Shown here: positions 1-5,069 of the stretch, piece after piece
Position numbering within the stretch: position 1 is the stretch's first letter
Layout: every line of letters begins with the position of its first letter
Assembly (NCBI GenBank): GCA_002450985.1
Contig: DKBA01000236.1
Location: forward strand, 1-5,069
DNA from: Acidimicrobiia bacterium UBA6912
GTDB taxonomy: Bacteria > Actinomycetota > Acidimicrobiia > Spongiisociales > UBA5794
Reading direction: 5' to 3'
DNA length: 5,069 bases
Position numbers and translations under genes: made by a program
The notes under the pieces: model-generated
What the model was told of the DNA's origin: nothing
Database searches by the model: none
Seen by the model: only the letters and a program-made list of their open reading frames with translations

Positions 1-1072
1 CCCGCATGCGCTCGGTCTCGCCATTCCCCTCGTCATCTCGATCTCGACTTCGCTCGCCGCACGCAACGGCATACTCGTGAAGGATCGGCTGGCGCTGGAG
101 CGGATGCGGACGATCGACGTCGTGCTCTTCGACAAGACCGGCACGCTGACGAAGGGTGAGCACCGAGTCAGCGGCGTCGCCGCCGCCGACGGCGACGAGT
201 CCGGTGTTCTCGCCCTCGCCGCAGCGGTCGAGGCGGACAGCGAGCACCCGCTGGCGCGTGCCATCGTCGCCGCTGCTCGCGAGCGAGGCGACGTTCCCGT
301 GGCCTCCGGGTTCACGGCGATGAGCGGCCGCGGCGTCGAGGCCGATGTCGACGGCGTTGCCGTAGCCGTCGGCGGGCCCGCCCTCGTTGCGGAGCGCGGC
401 CTGGACACGGCACCGGTGGACGAGGCCGCCGCTCGGTGGGAGCGCCGTGGCGCGGCAGTGCTCTACGTGGTGCGCGACGGTTCCGTGATCGGGGCACTGG
501 CGCTCGAGGACGAAGTGCGCGACGAGTCGCGCCATGCCGTCGACCGGCTGCACGAGCTCGGCGTGCGGGTGGCGATGATCACCGGTGACGCCCGGCAGGT
601 TGCGGAGGCCGTGGCCGCCGACCTCGGGATCGACGAGGTGCTCGCCGAGGTACTGCCCCAGGACAAGCACTCCAAGGTGGCCGAGCTCCAGGAGCGGGGG
701 GCGAAGGTGGCCATGGTCGGGGACGGGGTCAACGACGCTCCGGCGCTGGCGCAAGCAGATGTGGGGATCGCCATCGGCGCCGGTACCGATGTCGCCATCG
801 AATCCGCCGGCATCGTCCTCGCATCCGACGATCCGCGCGGTGTGGTCGCGATCCGCCGCCTCTCGCAGGCCGGATACCGCAAGATGGTGCAGAACCTGGG
901 CTGGGCGGCCGGCTACAACGTGCTGGCCATCCCGCTCGCCGCCGGGGCGCTCGCCTGGGCGGGGATCGCGCTGGCCCCGGCAGCGGCCGCTGCGCTGATG
1001 AGCGCATCCACCGTCATCGTCGCCGTCAATGCCCAGCTCCTGCGCAGGGTCGACGTGAGTACGTCGGCATGA
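1..1072 (+). CDS. copB: CopB-type (CPH, P1B-3) copper-translocating P-type ATPase, 3' part
   Basis: This is the C-terminal 356 residues of a membrane pump that exports copper (family substrates Cu2+, Cu+ or Ag+) using ATP. The frame is open to the left edge and the first complete codons (from base 2) read PHALGLAIPLV, the Pro-His of a CPH motif; base 1 fits the third base of a Cys codon. A GTG at 77 is therefore internal and not a start. Counting that Pro as residue 1, the phosphorylated Asp44 lies in DKTGTLTKG, the nucleotide-binding SEHP is at 80-83 with GxGxE at 108-114, TGD at 194-196 and GDGVND at 240-245. The last two helices match the P1B-3 signatures exactly: N-x5-GYN-x4-P at 298-311 and P-x6-MSxSTVIVxxNA at 326-344. 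This separates it from CPC-type CopA. It is uninterrupted to its stop, which overlaps the next start by 4 bp. The family call is secure; the exact ion is inferred. Confidence 0.93.
   Translation, partial: PHALGLAIPLVISISTSLAARNGILVKDRLALERMRTIDVVLFDKTGTLTKGEHRVSGVAAADGDESGVLALAAAVEADSEHPLARAIVAAARERGDVPVASGFTAMSGRGVEADVDGVAVAVGGPALVAERGLDTAPVDEAAARWERRGAAVLYVVRDGSVIGALALEDEVRDESRHAVDRLHELGVRVAMITGDARQVAEAVAADLGIDEVLAEVLPQDKHSKVAELQERGAKVAMVGDGVNDAPALAQADVGIAIGAGTDVAIESAGIVLASDDPRGVVAIRRLSQAGYRKMVQNLGWAAGYNVLAIPLAAGALAWAGIALAPAAAAALMSASTVIVAVNAQLLRRVDVSTSA
1051..1066 (+). other. 6-bp perfect hairpin just before the cytochrome start
   Basis: CGACGT and ACGTCG flank a GAGT loop, ending 2 nt before the ATG of the cytochrome gene and lying within the last codons of the copper ATPase gene. 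In mRNA it would cover the place where a ribosome binding site should be, which would favour coupled translation over independent initiation. It could also be a chance result of the codons used. Confidence 0.35.
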
Positions 1073-1467
1073 AGAGGACGGCGCTCGCGACGGTCGTGGC
1101 CGCGGCGATGCTCGTCCCCTCGTGCGGGGAGGCAGCCGACACGCCGACGACCCCGCAAGATCCGGCCCTCGCCACAGCGGGTGCCGACCTCTACGCAGCA
1201 CACTGCGCCGAGTGTCATGGTGCCGACCTGCGCGGCACCGATCGAGGTCCGTCGCAGCTTTCGGAGCTCTATGCGCCGGACCACCACGGCGACGGTGCGT
1301 ACCTCCTCGCCGTCCAGCGCGGGGTCCCCGCCCACCACTGGCGCTTCGGCGACATGCCTCGCATCGAGGGGCTCACGGCTGACGACGTCGCCGCCATCGT
1401 TGCCTACGTGCGCCAGCAGCAACTCATCGAGGGCTTCGAGCCTTATCCGCCGGGAGCGGAAGGGTGA
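1069..1467 (+). CDS. small single-haem c-type cytochrome, exported, coupled to copB
   Basis: A 132-residue electron-transfer protein acting outside the cytoplasmic membrane. It has a positively charged N-terminus, a hydrophobic stretch (about 5-17) and Cys19 in V-P-S-C, a weak lipobox, so it is either a lipoprotein or cleaved near there. A Thr/Pro-rich spacer leads to one class I cytochrome c domain: the haem is attached at C46-A-E-C49-H50, with H50 as one axial ligand and Met96 in F-G-D-M-P the probable other. Two histidine pairs, H72-H73 and H89-H90 (followed by Trp91), are unusual for a minimal cytochrome and could bind metal; that is inference. The ATG overlaps the stop of the copper ATPase (ATGA), and no good Shine-Dalgarno is visible, so translation is probably coupled. 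The context suggests a redox role linked to copper handling, for example with a copper oxidase encoded elsewhere. The cytochrome call is firm; the partner is unknown. Confidence 0.88.
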   Translation: MKRTALATVVAAAMLVPSCGEAADTPTTPQDPALATAGADLYAAHCAECHGADLRGTDRGPSQLSELYAPDHHGDGAYLLAVQRGVPAHHWRFGDMPRIEGLTADDVAAIVAYVRQQQLIEGFEPYPPGAEG

Positions 1468-1525
1468 TGTCGGCGGCGCTCGGGCGATTGCGGCTCGTGT
1501 CCGACTCGCGTCGTCCGGCGCCCGG

Positions 1526-1531
1526 TAGCGT
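1526..1531 (+). promoter_or_regulatory. candidate -10 box (TAGCGT) for a leaderless CDF transcript
   Basis: TAGCGT fits the actinobacterial TANNNT -10 consensus and ends 8 nt before the ATG at 1540, which would put the transcription start at or next to the A of the start codon. No Shine-Dalgarno precedes that ATG, which supports leaderless translation and this choice of start. No convincing -35 element was found, and short motifs like this arise by chance. Confidence 0.45.
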
Positions 1532-1539
1532 CATCGCCC

Positions 1540-2541
1540 ATGAGTGATCGACGACGGGGCGAGGGTCGGGACCTACGGAAGCGGATGTCCCATCTGCTGA
1601 GCCACCACGAACACGATCACGGGCCCGGATCGGCGGGGGTGCTCGATGCTGGGGAGGCCGGGATTCGGGCCACCAAGCTCTCCCTGCTCGGGCTCGGGGT
1701 GACGGCGGCGTTGCAGGGGCTCGTGGTGCTGATCAGCGGGTCGGTGGCCCTCGCCTCCGACACGATCCACAACCTCGGGGACGCCCTCACCGCCATCCCC
1801 CTGTGGATCGCGTTCGCTCTCGGCAGACGGCAGCCGACCCGCAGCTACACCTACGGCTACCACCGCGCCGAGGACGTGGCCGGCGTCGTGATCGTGCTTG
1901 CCATCGCAGCCTCGGCCGGCATCGTGGTCTGGGAGTCGGTACGGCGGCTCGCCGACCCCCGGCTCATCGAGTACATCCCGTGGGTGATCGCCGCAGGGAT
2001 CATCGGGGCGGCGGGCAACGAGCTCGTCGCTCGCTACCGGATCCGAGTCGGGCGCCGCATCGGGTCGGAGGCCCTCGTCGCCGACGGGCAGCATGCCCGC
2101 ACCGATGCGCTGACCTCGCTGGCGGTGGTCGTCGCCGGCATCGGCGCTGCGTTCGGCGCCTCCTGGGTCGACCCCGTGGCAGGGCTTGCCGTCGCCCTCG
2201 TGATCCTCCGGCTGTTGTGGCGGTCGGCCCGGGCGATCGTGCGCCGGCTGCTCGACGCCGTCGAGCCGGAGCTCGTCGACCGGGTGGAGGACGTGATGGC
2301 CGACGTGGACGGGGTCCTCGAGATCACCGACCTCAGGATGCGGTGGCAGGGGCACCAGCTCCGCGTGTCCGCGTCGATCACGGTGCCGCCGGAGATCAGT
2401 ATCGCCGCCGCCCATCAGACCGCCCACGACGTGGAGCACGCCTTGCTCCACGAGTTCACCTTCCCGGTGGTCGTGGTGATCCACGTCAACCCGGGTGGGT
2501 CGGATGGCGCCCACAGCACTGTCGCCCACCATCGTCCGTGA
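1540..2541 (+). CDS. cation diffusion facilitator (Zn/Co/Cd-type) efflux transporter
   Basis: A 333-residue inner-membrane antiporter that exports divalent metal, most likely Zn2+, in exchange for protons. The cytoplasmic N-terminus carries a His-rich patch at 22-27 (HHEHDH). Six membrane segments follow, at about 46-66, 69-94, 112-133, 145-161, 190-208 and 211-228. The transport site is visible as H77-x3-D81 in TM2 and H185-x3-D189 in TM5, the HxxxD/HxxxD pattern of zinc-type members; Mn- and Fe-type members carry DxxxD. The C-terminal dimerisation domain (about 236-318) keeps His292 and His315, but Asn317 stands where E. coli YiiP has an acidic ligand after its conserved His, so the regulatory metal site may differ. 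The first ATG is chosen because of the leaderless promoter signal; Met16 (MSHLLSHHEH), 45 bp downstream, is an alternative preceded by a weak purine run. It lies 72 bp after the cytochrome gene on the same strand, so it may be read from its own promoter. Confidence 0.92.
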   Translation: MSDRRRGEGRDLRKRMSHLLSHHEHDHGPGSAGVLDAGEAGIRATKLSLLGLGVTAALQGLVVLISGSVALASDTIHNLGDALTAIPLWIAFALGRRQPTRSYTYGYHRAEDVAGVVIVLAIAASAGIVVWESVRRLADPRLIEYIPWVIAAGIIGAAGNELVARYRIRVGRRIGSEALVADGQHARTDALTSLAVVVAGIGAAFGASWVDPVAGLAVALVILRLLWRSARAIVRRLLDAVEPELVDRVEDVMADVDGVLEITDLRMRWQGHQLRVSASITVPPEISIAAAHQTAHDVEHALLHEFTFPVVVVIHVNPGGSDGAHSTVAHHRP

Positions 2542-2554
2542 CCGCGGCGTTGGG

Positions 2555-2600
2555 CGCGGGAGGAGGCCGGGTCGCTCGGACCCGGCCTCCGGTTCCCGCG
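2555..2600. terminator. two-way terminator between convergent genes
   Basis: A 12-bp perfect stem (GGAGGCCGGGTC at 2562-2573 with its complement at 2579-2590, loop GCTCG) is extended by 7 further pairs (CGCGGGA at 2555-2561 with TCCCGCG at 2594-2600) across a 3-nt bulge. It starts 13 bp after the CDF stop and ends 13 bp before the stop of the leftward secreted-protein gene. There is no T-tract on either side, as is common in high-GC actinobacteria, so it could act from either direction. Confidence 0.8.
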
Positions 2601-2613
2601 TCAGGTAGGTCGT

Positions 2614-3390
2614 TCAGTTGAGCGGACAGTACGTCTCGTTCTGGTCCTCCAACATGTCCTTCGCATACTCGAACCCACCGGTGGCGTAGGCATCTTGCAC
2701 CAGGGCGATCACCTCCGCAGCGGTGTACTCGTAGCTGACGTACGGGCTGGACGCGTTCAGCAACGCAGCCACCGCGTGACGAGCCAGCGCCTTCTCCCCA
2801 CCGCCCTTGGCCTGGAGGCCGTCGAGCAGGGTGCCGAAGCTGGAGCTGACCCCGAAGACGGCGTCGAAGCTGTCGTAGGGCTCGTAGCCGGTGGCGCCCC
2901 ACGAGTCGAAGTGATGGTCCTGCTTCCAGTACCCGGGCGTGCAGCCCTCGCCGCCGCCAGGCGGCGGTGGCGGCTCGCAGGTCACCGAGAGGCTCCCCGT
3001 CGAAGACGCCGTGTTGCGCCGAGGCGTTGCGAAGTAGACGACGAGCTCGTCGTACCCGGACGACGTGAACCCGGCAGACGCCGTGCTGAATTGTCCCGGC
3101 TCGTCCTCGATGCCCACGAGCGACACCAAGGGCGCACCGTTCAGGTACACCTTGACGTCGAGATCAGGATGCACCGAGTCCGGGTTGTACGCCTCGACCG
3201 TTGCCGTGCATTCCGCGCCGACCGGGTCGGGCACGGCGAGCCGAGCGATCTCGGTCTCGCCGGGATACAGTCGCAGTCCCGATGAGAAGTCCCAGGACAC
3301 GGTACTCGTGCCCGCCATCGCCGGAACTGCTACCAGGATCGTGCTGAGCGCGAGTGTTGCGCCCACGAGAGCGACGCTGATGCGTCTCAT
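2614..3390 (-). CDS. secreted two-domain protein with C-terminal C-T-P-G-Y-W-K module
   Basis: A 258-residue exported protein of unknown function. The start is ATG at 3390: a near-perfect ribosome binding site lies 5 nt upstream and a classical signal peptide begins there (MRR, hydrophobic 7-22, cleavage expected after A-M-A at 24-26). Upstream in-frame codons look non-coding, so longer starts are rejected. The mature protein has a beta-rich domain at about 27-138, ending in Cys138 and also containing Cys61, then a Pro/Gly hinge at 140-148. The C-terminal domain at 150-258 opens with C-T-P-G-Y-W-K and contains D-S-F-D-A-V-F-G-V, a K-G-G-G-E-K-A-L-A-R-H-A helix region and a terminal Y-C-P-L-N. 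Four cysteines (61, 138, 150, 255) suggest one disulfide per domain. As I recall, this C-terminal module occurs in many uncharacterised secreted bacterial proteins; no catalytic motif is evident. There is no membrane anchor or sorting signal, so it is probably released or held non-covalently at the surface. Confidence 0.85.
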   Translation of the reverse strand: MRRISVALVGATLALSTILVAVPAMAGTSTVSWDFSSGLRLYPGETEIARLAVPDPVGAECTATVEAYNPDSVHPDLDVKVYLNGAPLVSLVGIEDEPGQFSTASAGFTSSGYDELVVYFATPRRNTASSTGSLSVTCEPPPPPGGGEGCTPGYWKQDHHFDSWGATGYEPYDSFDAVFGVSSSFGTLLDGLQAKGGGEKALARHAVAALLNASSPYVSYEYTAAEVIALVQDAYATGGFEYAKDMLEDQNETYCPLN

Positions 3391-3395
3391 TACCC

Positions 3396-3402
3396 CCTCC
3401 TT
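3396..3402 (-). promoter_or_regulatory. strong Shine-Dalgarno (AAGGAGG) of the secreted-protein gene
   Basis: Read on the - strand, AAGGAGG stands 5 nt before the ATG at 3390. It fixes the start of the secreted protein, and it contrasts with the other starts in the window, none of which has a good ribosome binding site. High translation is inferred. Confidence 0.85.
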
Positions 3403-3481
3403 GCGGCCTTCACGGGCCAGCTTCGGCGACCGTCGATGTGCGGACCAGGGCCGAAAGGCACCAATCGATCCCGGACGGCGC

Positions 3482-3589
3482 CCATACGAGGCATTCATCC
3501 GATCCAGCGCAGGCGGCGTCGTGGTGTGGCTCCACTGGGTGACACCGGGAGAAGGCATCTACGAGCTCGACATCGACCTCGACGCCTGA
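3482..3589 (+). other. short protein-like reading frame, possible gene remnant
   Basis: The frame from 3482 reads as about 35 residues (P-Y-E-A-F-I-R, then V-V-V-W-L-H-W-V-T-P-G-E-G, ending D-I-D-L-D-A) and stops at 3589. Its composition is that of an ordinary soluble protein end, and the last 20 or so codons nearly all finish in G or C, unlike the Arg/Pro-rich shadow frames elsewhere. No credible start lies nearby: the TTG at 3401 sits inside the ribosome binding site of the opposite gene. It could be the tail of a decayed gene, a very small gene with a GTG start, or chance. I do not recognise it. Confidence 0.25.
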
Positions 3590-3609
3590 TCGCCCTTCGG
3601 GAGTCAGGC
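3584..3609. terminator. dyad at the end of the peptidase gene
   Basis: GCCTGA (3584-3589) pairs with TCAGGC (3604-3609) around an inner CCC-TTC-GGG hairpin, with a small asymmetric internal loop. It contains the peptidase stop codon and, on the other strand, the stop of the short frame ending at 3589. It is weaker than the 2555-2600 structure and has no T-tract. A termination role is plausible but not proven. Confidence 0.45.
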
Positions 3610-4827
3610 CGGCCAGGTCGTGACCAGCGTCTCCAGGGCCTCAGCGATCTCGACCACCCGGTCGGGCGCAACGACATCGGGCGTGTCGGCGGGTGAGTGG
3701 TAGACCTCGGCCAGCAGTCGGTCGAGGTCGGCAGACGTGAACGCCAAGGCCGGCCGTCCTCGCATGGCGAGGATGGCATGGTCGCTCTGATACCACTCGG
3801 GGCCCTCGCGGATTCCGGACGAGCCTTCCAGGACACCCGCGATGTGCTGGGTGAGCGCATGGCCGAGGTTGTAGGTCGAGAAATGCGTTCCACCGCCCTT
3901 GAAGCCGGCGCCATCGATGTTGACCGCCAGCACCACGTCGGCGAGGTCGCCTTGGGACGCCAGCCAGGCGAGTTCCCCCGGAGCGGCGTAGTGGTCCTCA
4001 CCATTGACGGCCAGGAGTTCGACGCCTATCGGAAGCTCTGGATGGCGAGAAGGCCCGAGGAGCTCTGCGAGCAGGAGGAGCACGGCGACACCCGCGGCAT
4101 TATCGACCGCCCCAGGGGTGCCGGGCTTGGTGTCCACGTGGGCGATGATCGTCACGCGACGGGTGCGGTGACCCCTGGTTGCCACGACGTTGCGAGCGCG
4201 AGCCGGCACGCGAGTCGCGTCGATCCGGATCGAGGCCGTAGCGCCGTCGGCAGCCAGCAACGGTGCAGCGTCATCCGCTCGAAGGTTGGCCGTGGCCACG
4301 GTGAACTCGCCGTCCTCGATCAGTGGGAAGGGGTCGAGTGCCCCGCACAACGCCGGGTGCTTCCCGGTGACACCGATCACCGCGAGGGGCCCGGCCTGCT
4401 CGAGCCGCTCGATGATGTCGGCATCGCGCTCTGAGGCATAGAACGGGTAGCCCTTGGGCGTGAGCGGTGCTCCGGCGACGTCACCGGTCAGCACGACGAT
4501 CGTGCCGGCGAGGTCGGGACGATCGAGGTCTCCGATGGTGTCGACGATGCGGAGAGGTCCGGCGCCGGCCACTCCCCGGCAATACGGGCTCGGAGTGAGC
4601 TCGATGGCACGGCCACCGAAATCGATCACACCGCCCTCGGAATCCCAATCGAGGCACTCGAAATCCTGCAGCAGCACCGTCCAGCCGAAGGCGGTGAACA
4701 CACCTTCGACATAGGCGGTGGCCTCGTGGTTGCCTGTGCTGCCCGGCCGGCGATCCGGCTGGACCGAACAGAGCGCGACCACATGCTCCATGGCCACCGT
4801 GCTGAGTTTCCACGTGGCTGCCGACAC
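3604..4827 (-). CDS. M28-family zinc aminopeptidase/carboxypeptidase-like metallopeptidase
   Basis: A 407-residue enzyme expected to remove residues from peptides using two zinc ions. The N-terminal part (about 14-60) and a PA-like insert (about 85-205, with G-T-I-V-V-L and G-P-L-A-V-I strands) precede the catalytic core. All M28 landmarks are visible: H230-V-D232 (ligand and orienting Asp), D242 in A-V-D-N-A-A-G (bridging ligand), E277-D278 in N-G-E-D (general base and ligand; many relatives have Glu-Glu), D305 in N-I-D-G, and H377 in Y-H-S-P-A-D-T-P-D. The C-terminus ends soon after, as usual. There is no signal peptide or membrane segment, so it should work in the cytoplasm, although many M28 enzymes are exported. 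The GTG at 4827 is chosen because a TAGGCT box lies 6 nt upstream; ATG at 4791 (residue 13) is the alternative. The actual substrate cannot be told from the sequence. It is 28 bp downstream of another leftward gene end and 213 bp upstream of the secreted-protein gene. Confidence 0.88.
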   Translation of the reverse strand: MSAATWKLSTVAMEHVVALCSVQPDRRPGSTGNHEATAYVEGVFTAFGWTVLLQDFECLDWDSEGGVIDFGGRAIELTPSPYCRGVAGAGPLRIVDTIGDLDRPDLAGTIVVLTGDVAGAPLTPKGYPFYASERDADIIERLEQAGPLAVIGVTGKHPALCGALDPFPLIEDGEFTVATANLRADDAAPLLAADGATASIRIDATRVPARARNVVATRGHRTRRVTIIAHVDTKPGTPGAVDNAAGVAVLLLLAELLGPSRHPELPIGVELLAVNGEDHYAAPGELAWLASQGDLADVVLAVNIDGAGFKGGGTHFSTYNLGHALTQHIAGVLEGSSGIREGPEWYQSDHAILAMRGRPALAFTSADLDRLLAEVYHSPADTPDVVAPDRVVEIAEALETLVTTWPA

Positions 4828-4833
4828 GTCTCG

Positions 4834-4839
4834 AGCCTA
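4834..4839 (-). promoter_or_regulatory. candidate -10 box (TAGGCT) for a leaderless peptidase transcript
   Basis: On the - strand TAGGCT fits TANNNT and ends 6 nt before the GTG at 4827, the spacing expected for a transcript that begins at the start codon. There is no Shine-Dalgarno at a usable distance. A CTGACC resembling a -35 lies only 14 nt further upstream, which is too close to be convincing. Confidence 0.45.
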
Positions 4840-4855
4840 CGCCTCGTTGCGGCGG

Positions 4856-5069
4856 TCAGTCGCCCATGGCCAGTGCGCCACGGCCTGTGGCCGGCGCCGA
4901 TGAACGGAGGAGCAGCTGCGCAGACGGGAGTCGTCGGCGTCTCGGCTCACGCCTCGAGCGGCGACCTTCCTTCCGTGCATCAAACGTCGAGGACAGGTCG
5001 TCGAGCGCCACGCTCTCCTCCGCCTTGCGGGCCTCGATTGCCTCGCCGGGACCGAGATTCACCGCGGGG
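4856..5069 (-). CDS. 3' end of an unidentified leftward gene
   Basis: A frame open to the right edge runs 70 codons to a stop at 4856. The first visible residues include N-L-G-P-G-E-A-I-E-A-R-K-A-E-E-S-V-A-L-D-D-L, a plausible soluble helical segment with mostly G/C-ending codons. The final 35 or so residues become Arg-rich and of low complexity, like a disordered basic tail or sequence that has drifted. A GTG at 5062 is probably internal, because the frame continues to the edge, but a short gene beginning there cannot be excluded. I recognise no family. The other two - strand frames stop early or are Arg/Gly-rich. A + strand frame from ATG 4900 is also open to the edge but is Pro/Arg-rich and less likely. 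Confidence 0.35.
   Translation of the reverse strand, partial: PAVNLGPGEAIEARKAEESVALDDLSSTFDARKEGRRSRREPRRRRLPSAQLLLRSSAPATGRGALAMGD

Noticed and set aside
77..1072. Start codon GTG at 77 for the ATPase
   Set aside because: The frame continues upstream to the window edge with conserved P-type ATPase sequence (Pro-His motif and following helix), so the start lies outside.
1573..2532. 319-residue reading frame antisense to the CDF gene
   Set aside because: Low-complexity Gly/Asp/His/Arg/Pro composition typical of a shadow frame in high-GC DNA; the + strand frame has clear CDF motifs.
2486..2902. 138-residue - strand frame crossing the terminator
   Set aside because: Arg/Gly-rich, overlaps the secreted-protein gene in another frame and runs through the 2555-2600 hairpin.
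3391..3558. N-terminal extension of the secreted protein to 3558
   Set aside because: It would bury the signal peptide, and the strong ribosome binding site at 3396-3402 fixes the start at 3390.
3697..4434. 245-residue + strand frame opposite the peptidase
   Set aside because: It lies wholly within the M28 gene, has no recognisable motif and has shadow-frame composition.
4877..4891. Hairpin GCCAC-GGCCT-GTGGC as a terminator
   Set aside because: The stem is only 5 bp and lies before the stop of the leftward edge gene, so it is probably incidental to G/C-rich codons.

Overview
This is a high-GC window whose coding sequences end strongly in G or C at third codon positions. Two of the starts have no Shine-Dalgarno sequence but carry a TANNNT box 6-8 nt upstream, which is the usual look of leaderless genes in Actinomycetota. 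Together with the single-membrane style lipoprotein and secretion signals, this suggests an actinobacterium. An acidimicrobial-type lineage is possible, but that is a guess from style and not a marker-based assignment.

Left half, + strand (1-2541): a metal-handling block. The window opens inside a heavy-metal P-type ATPase gene. The visible part has the Pro-His half of a CPH motif and the membrane signatures of the CopB (P1B-3) copper exporters. Its stop codon overlaps the start of a small single-haem cytochrome c (ATGA junction), so the two are almost certainly co-transcribed and translationally coupled. After a 72-bp gap with its own candidate promoter comes a cation diffusion facilitator with a His-rich N-terminus and HxxxD metal sites in TM2 and TM5, typical of Zn2+ (or Co2+/Cd2+) exporters. 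The block therefore probably exports copper with an extracytoplasmic redox partner, and exports zinc-like ions next to it.

Right half, - strand (2614-5069): three genes read leftwards. At the right edge is the 3' end of an unidentified gene. It is followed, 28 bp on, by an M28-family metallopeptidase with all expected metal ligands and no signal peptide. After a 213-bp gap comes a secreted protein with a near-perfect ribosome binding site. This has a beta-rich N-terminal domain, a Pro/Gly hinge and a C-terminal C-T-P-G-Y-W-K module of unknown function.

The two halves converge on a strong inverted repeat at 2555-2600, probably a two-way terminator. A second dyad at 3584-3609 sits at the end of the peptidase gene. 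The gap 3391-3603 holds the leader of the secreted gene and, on the opposite strand, a short protein-like reading frame that may be a gene remnant. No RNA genes, insertion sequences, CRISPR arrays or attachment sites were seen. No clearly new multi-gene system is evident; the secreted C-T-P-G-Y-W-K protein and the CopB-cytochrome pair are the items most worth following up.
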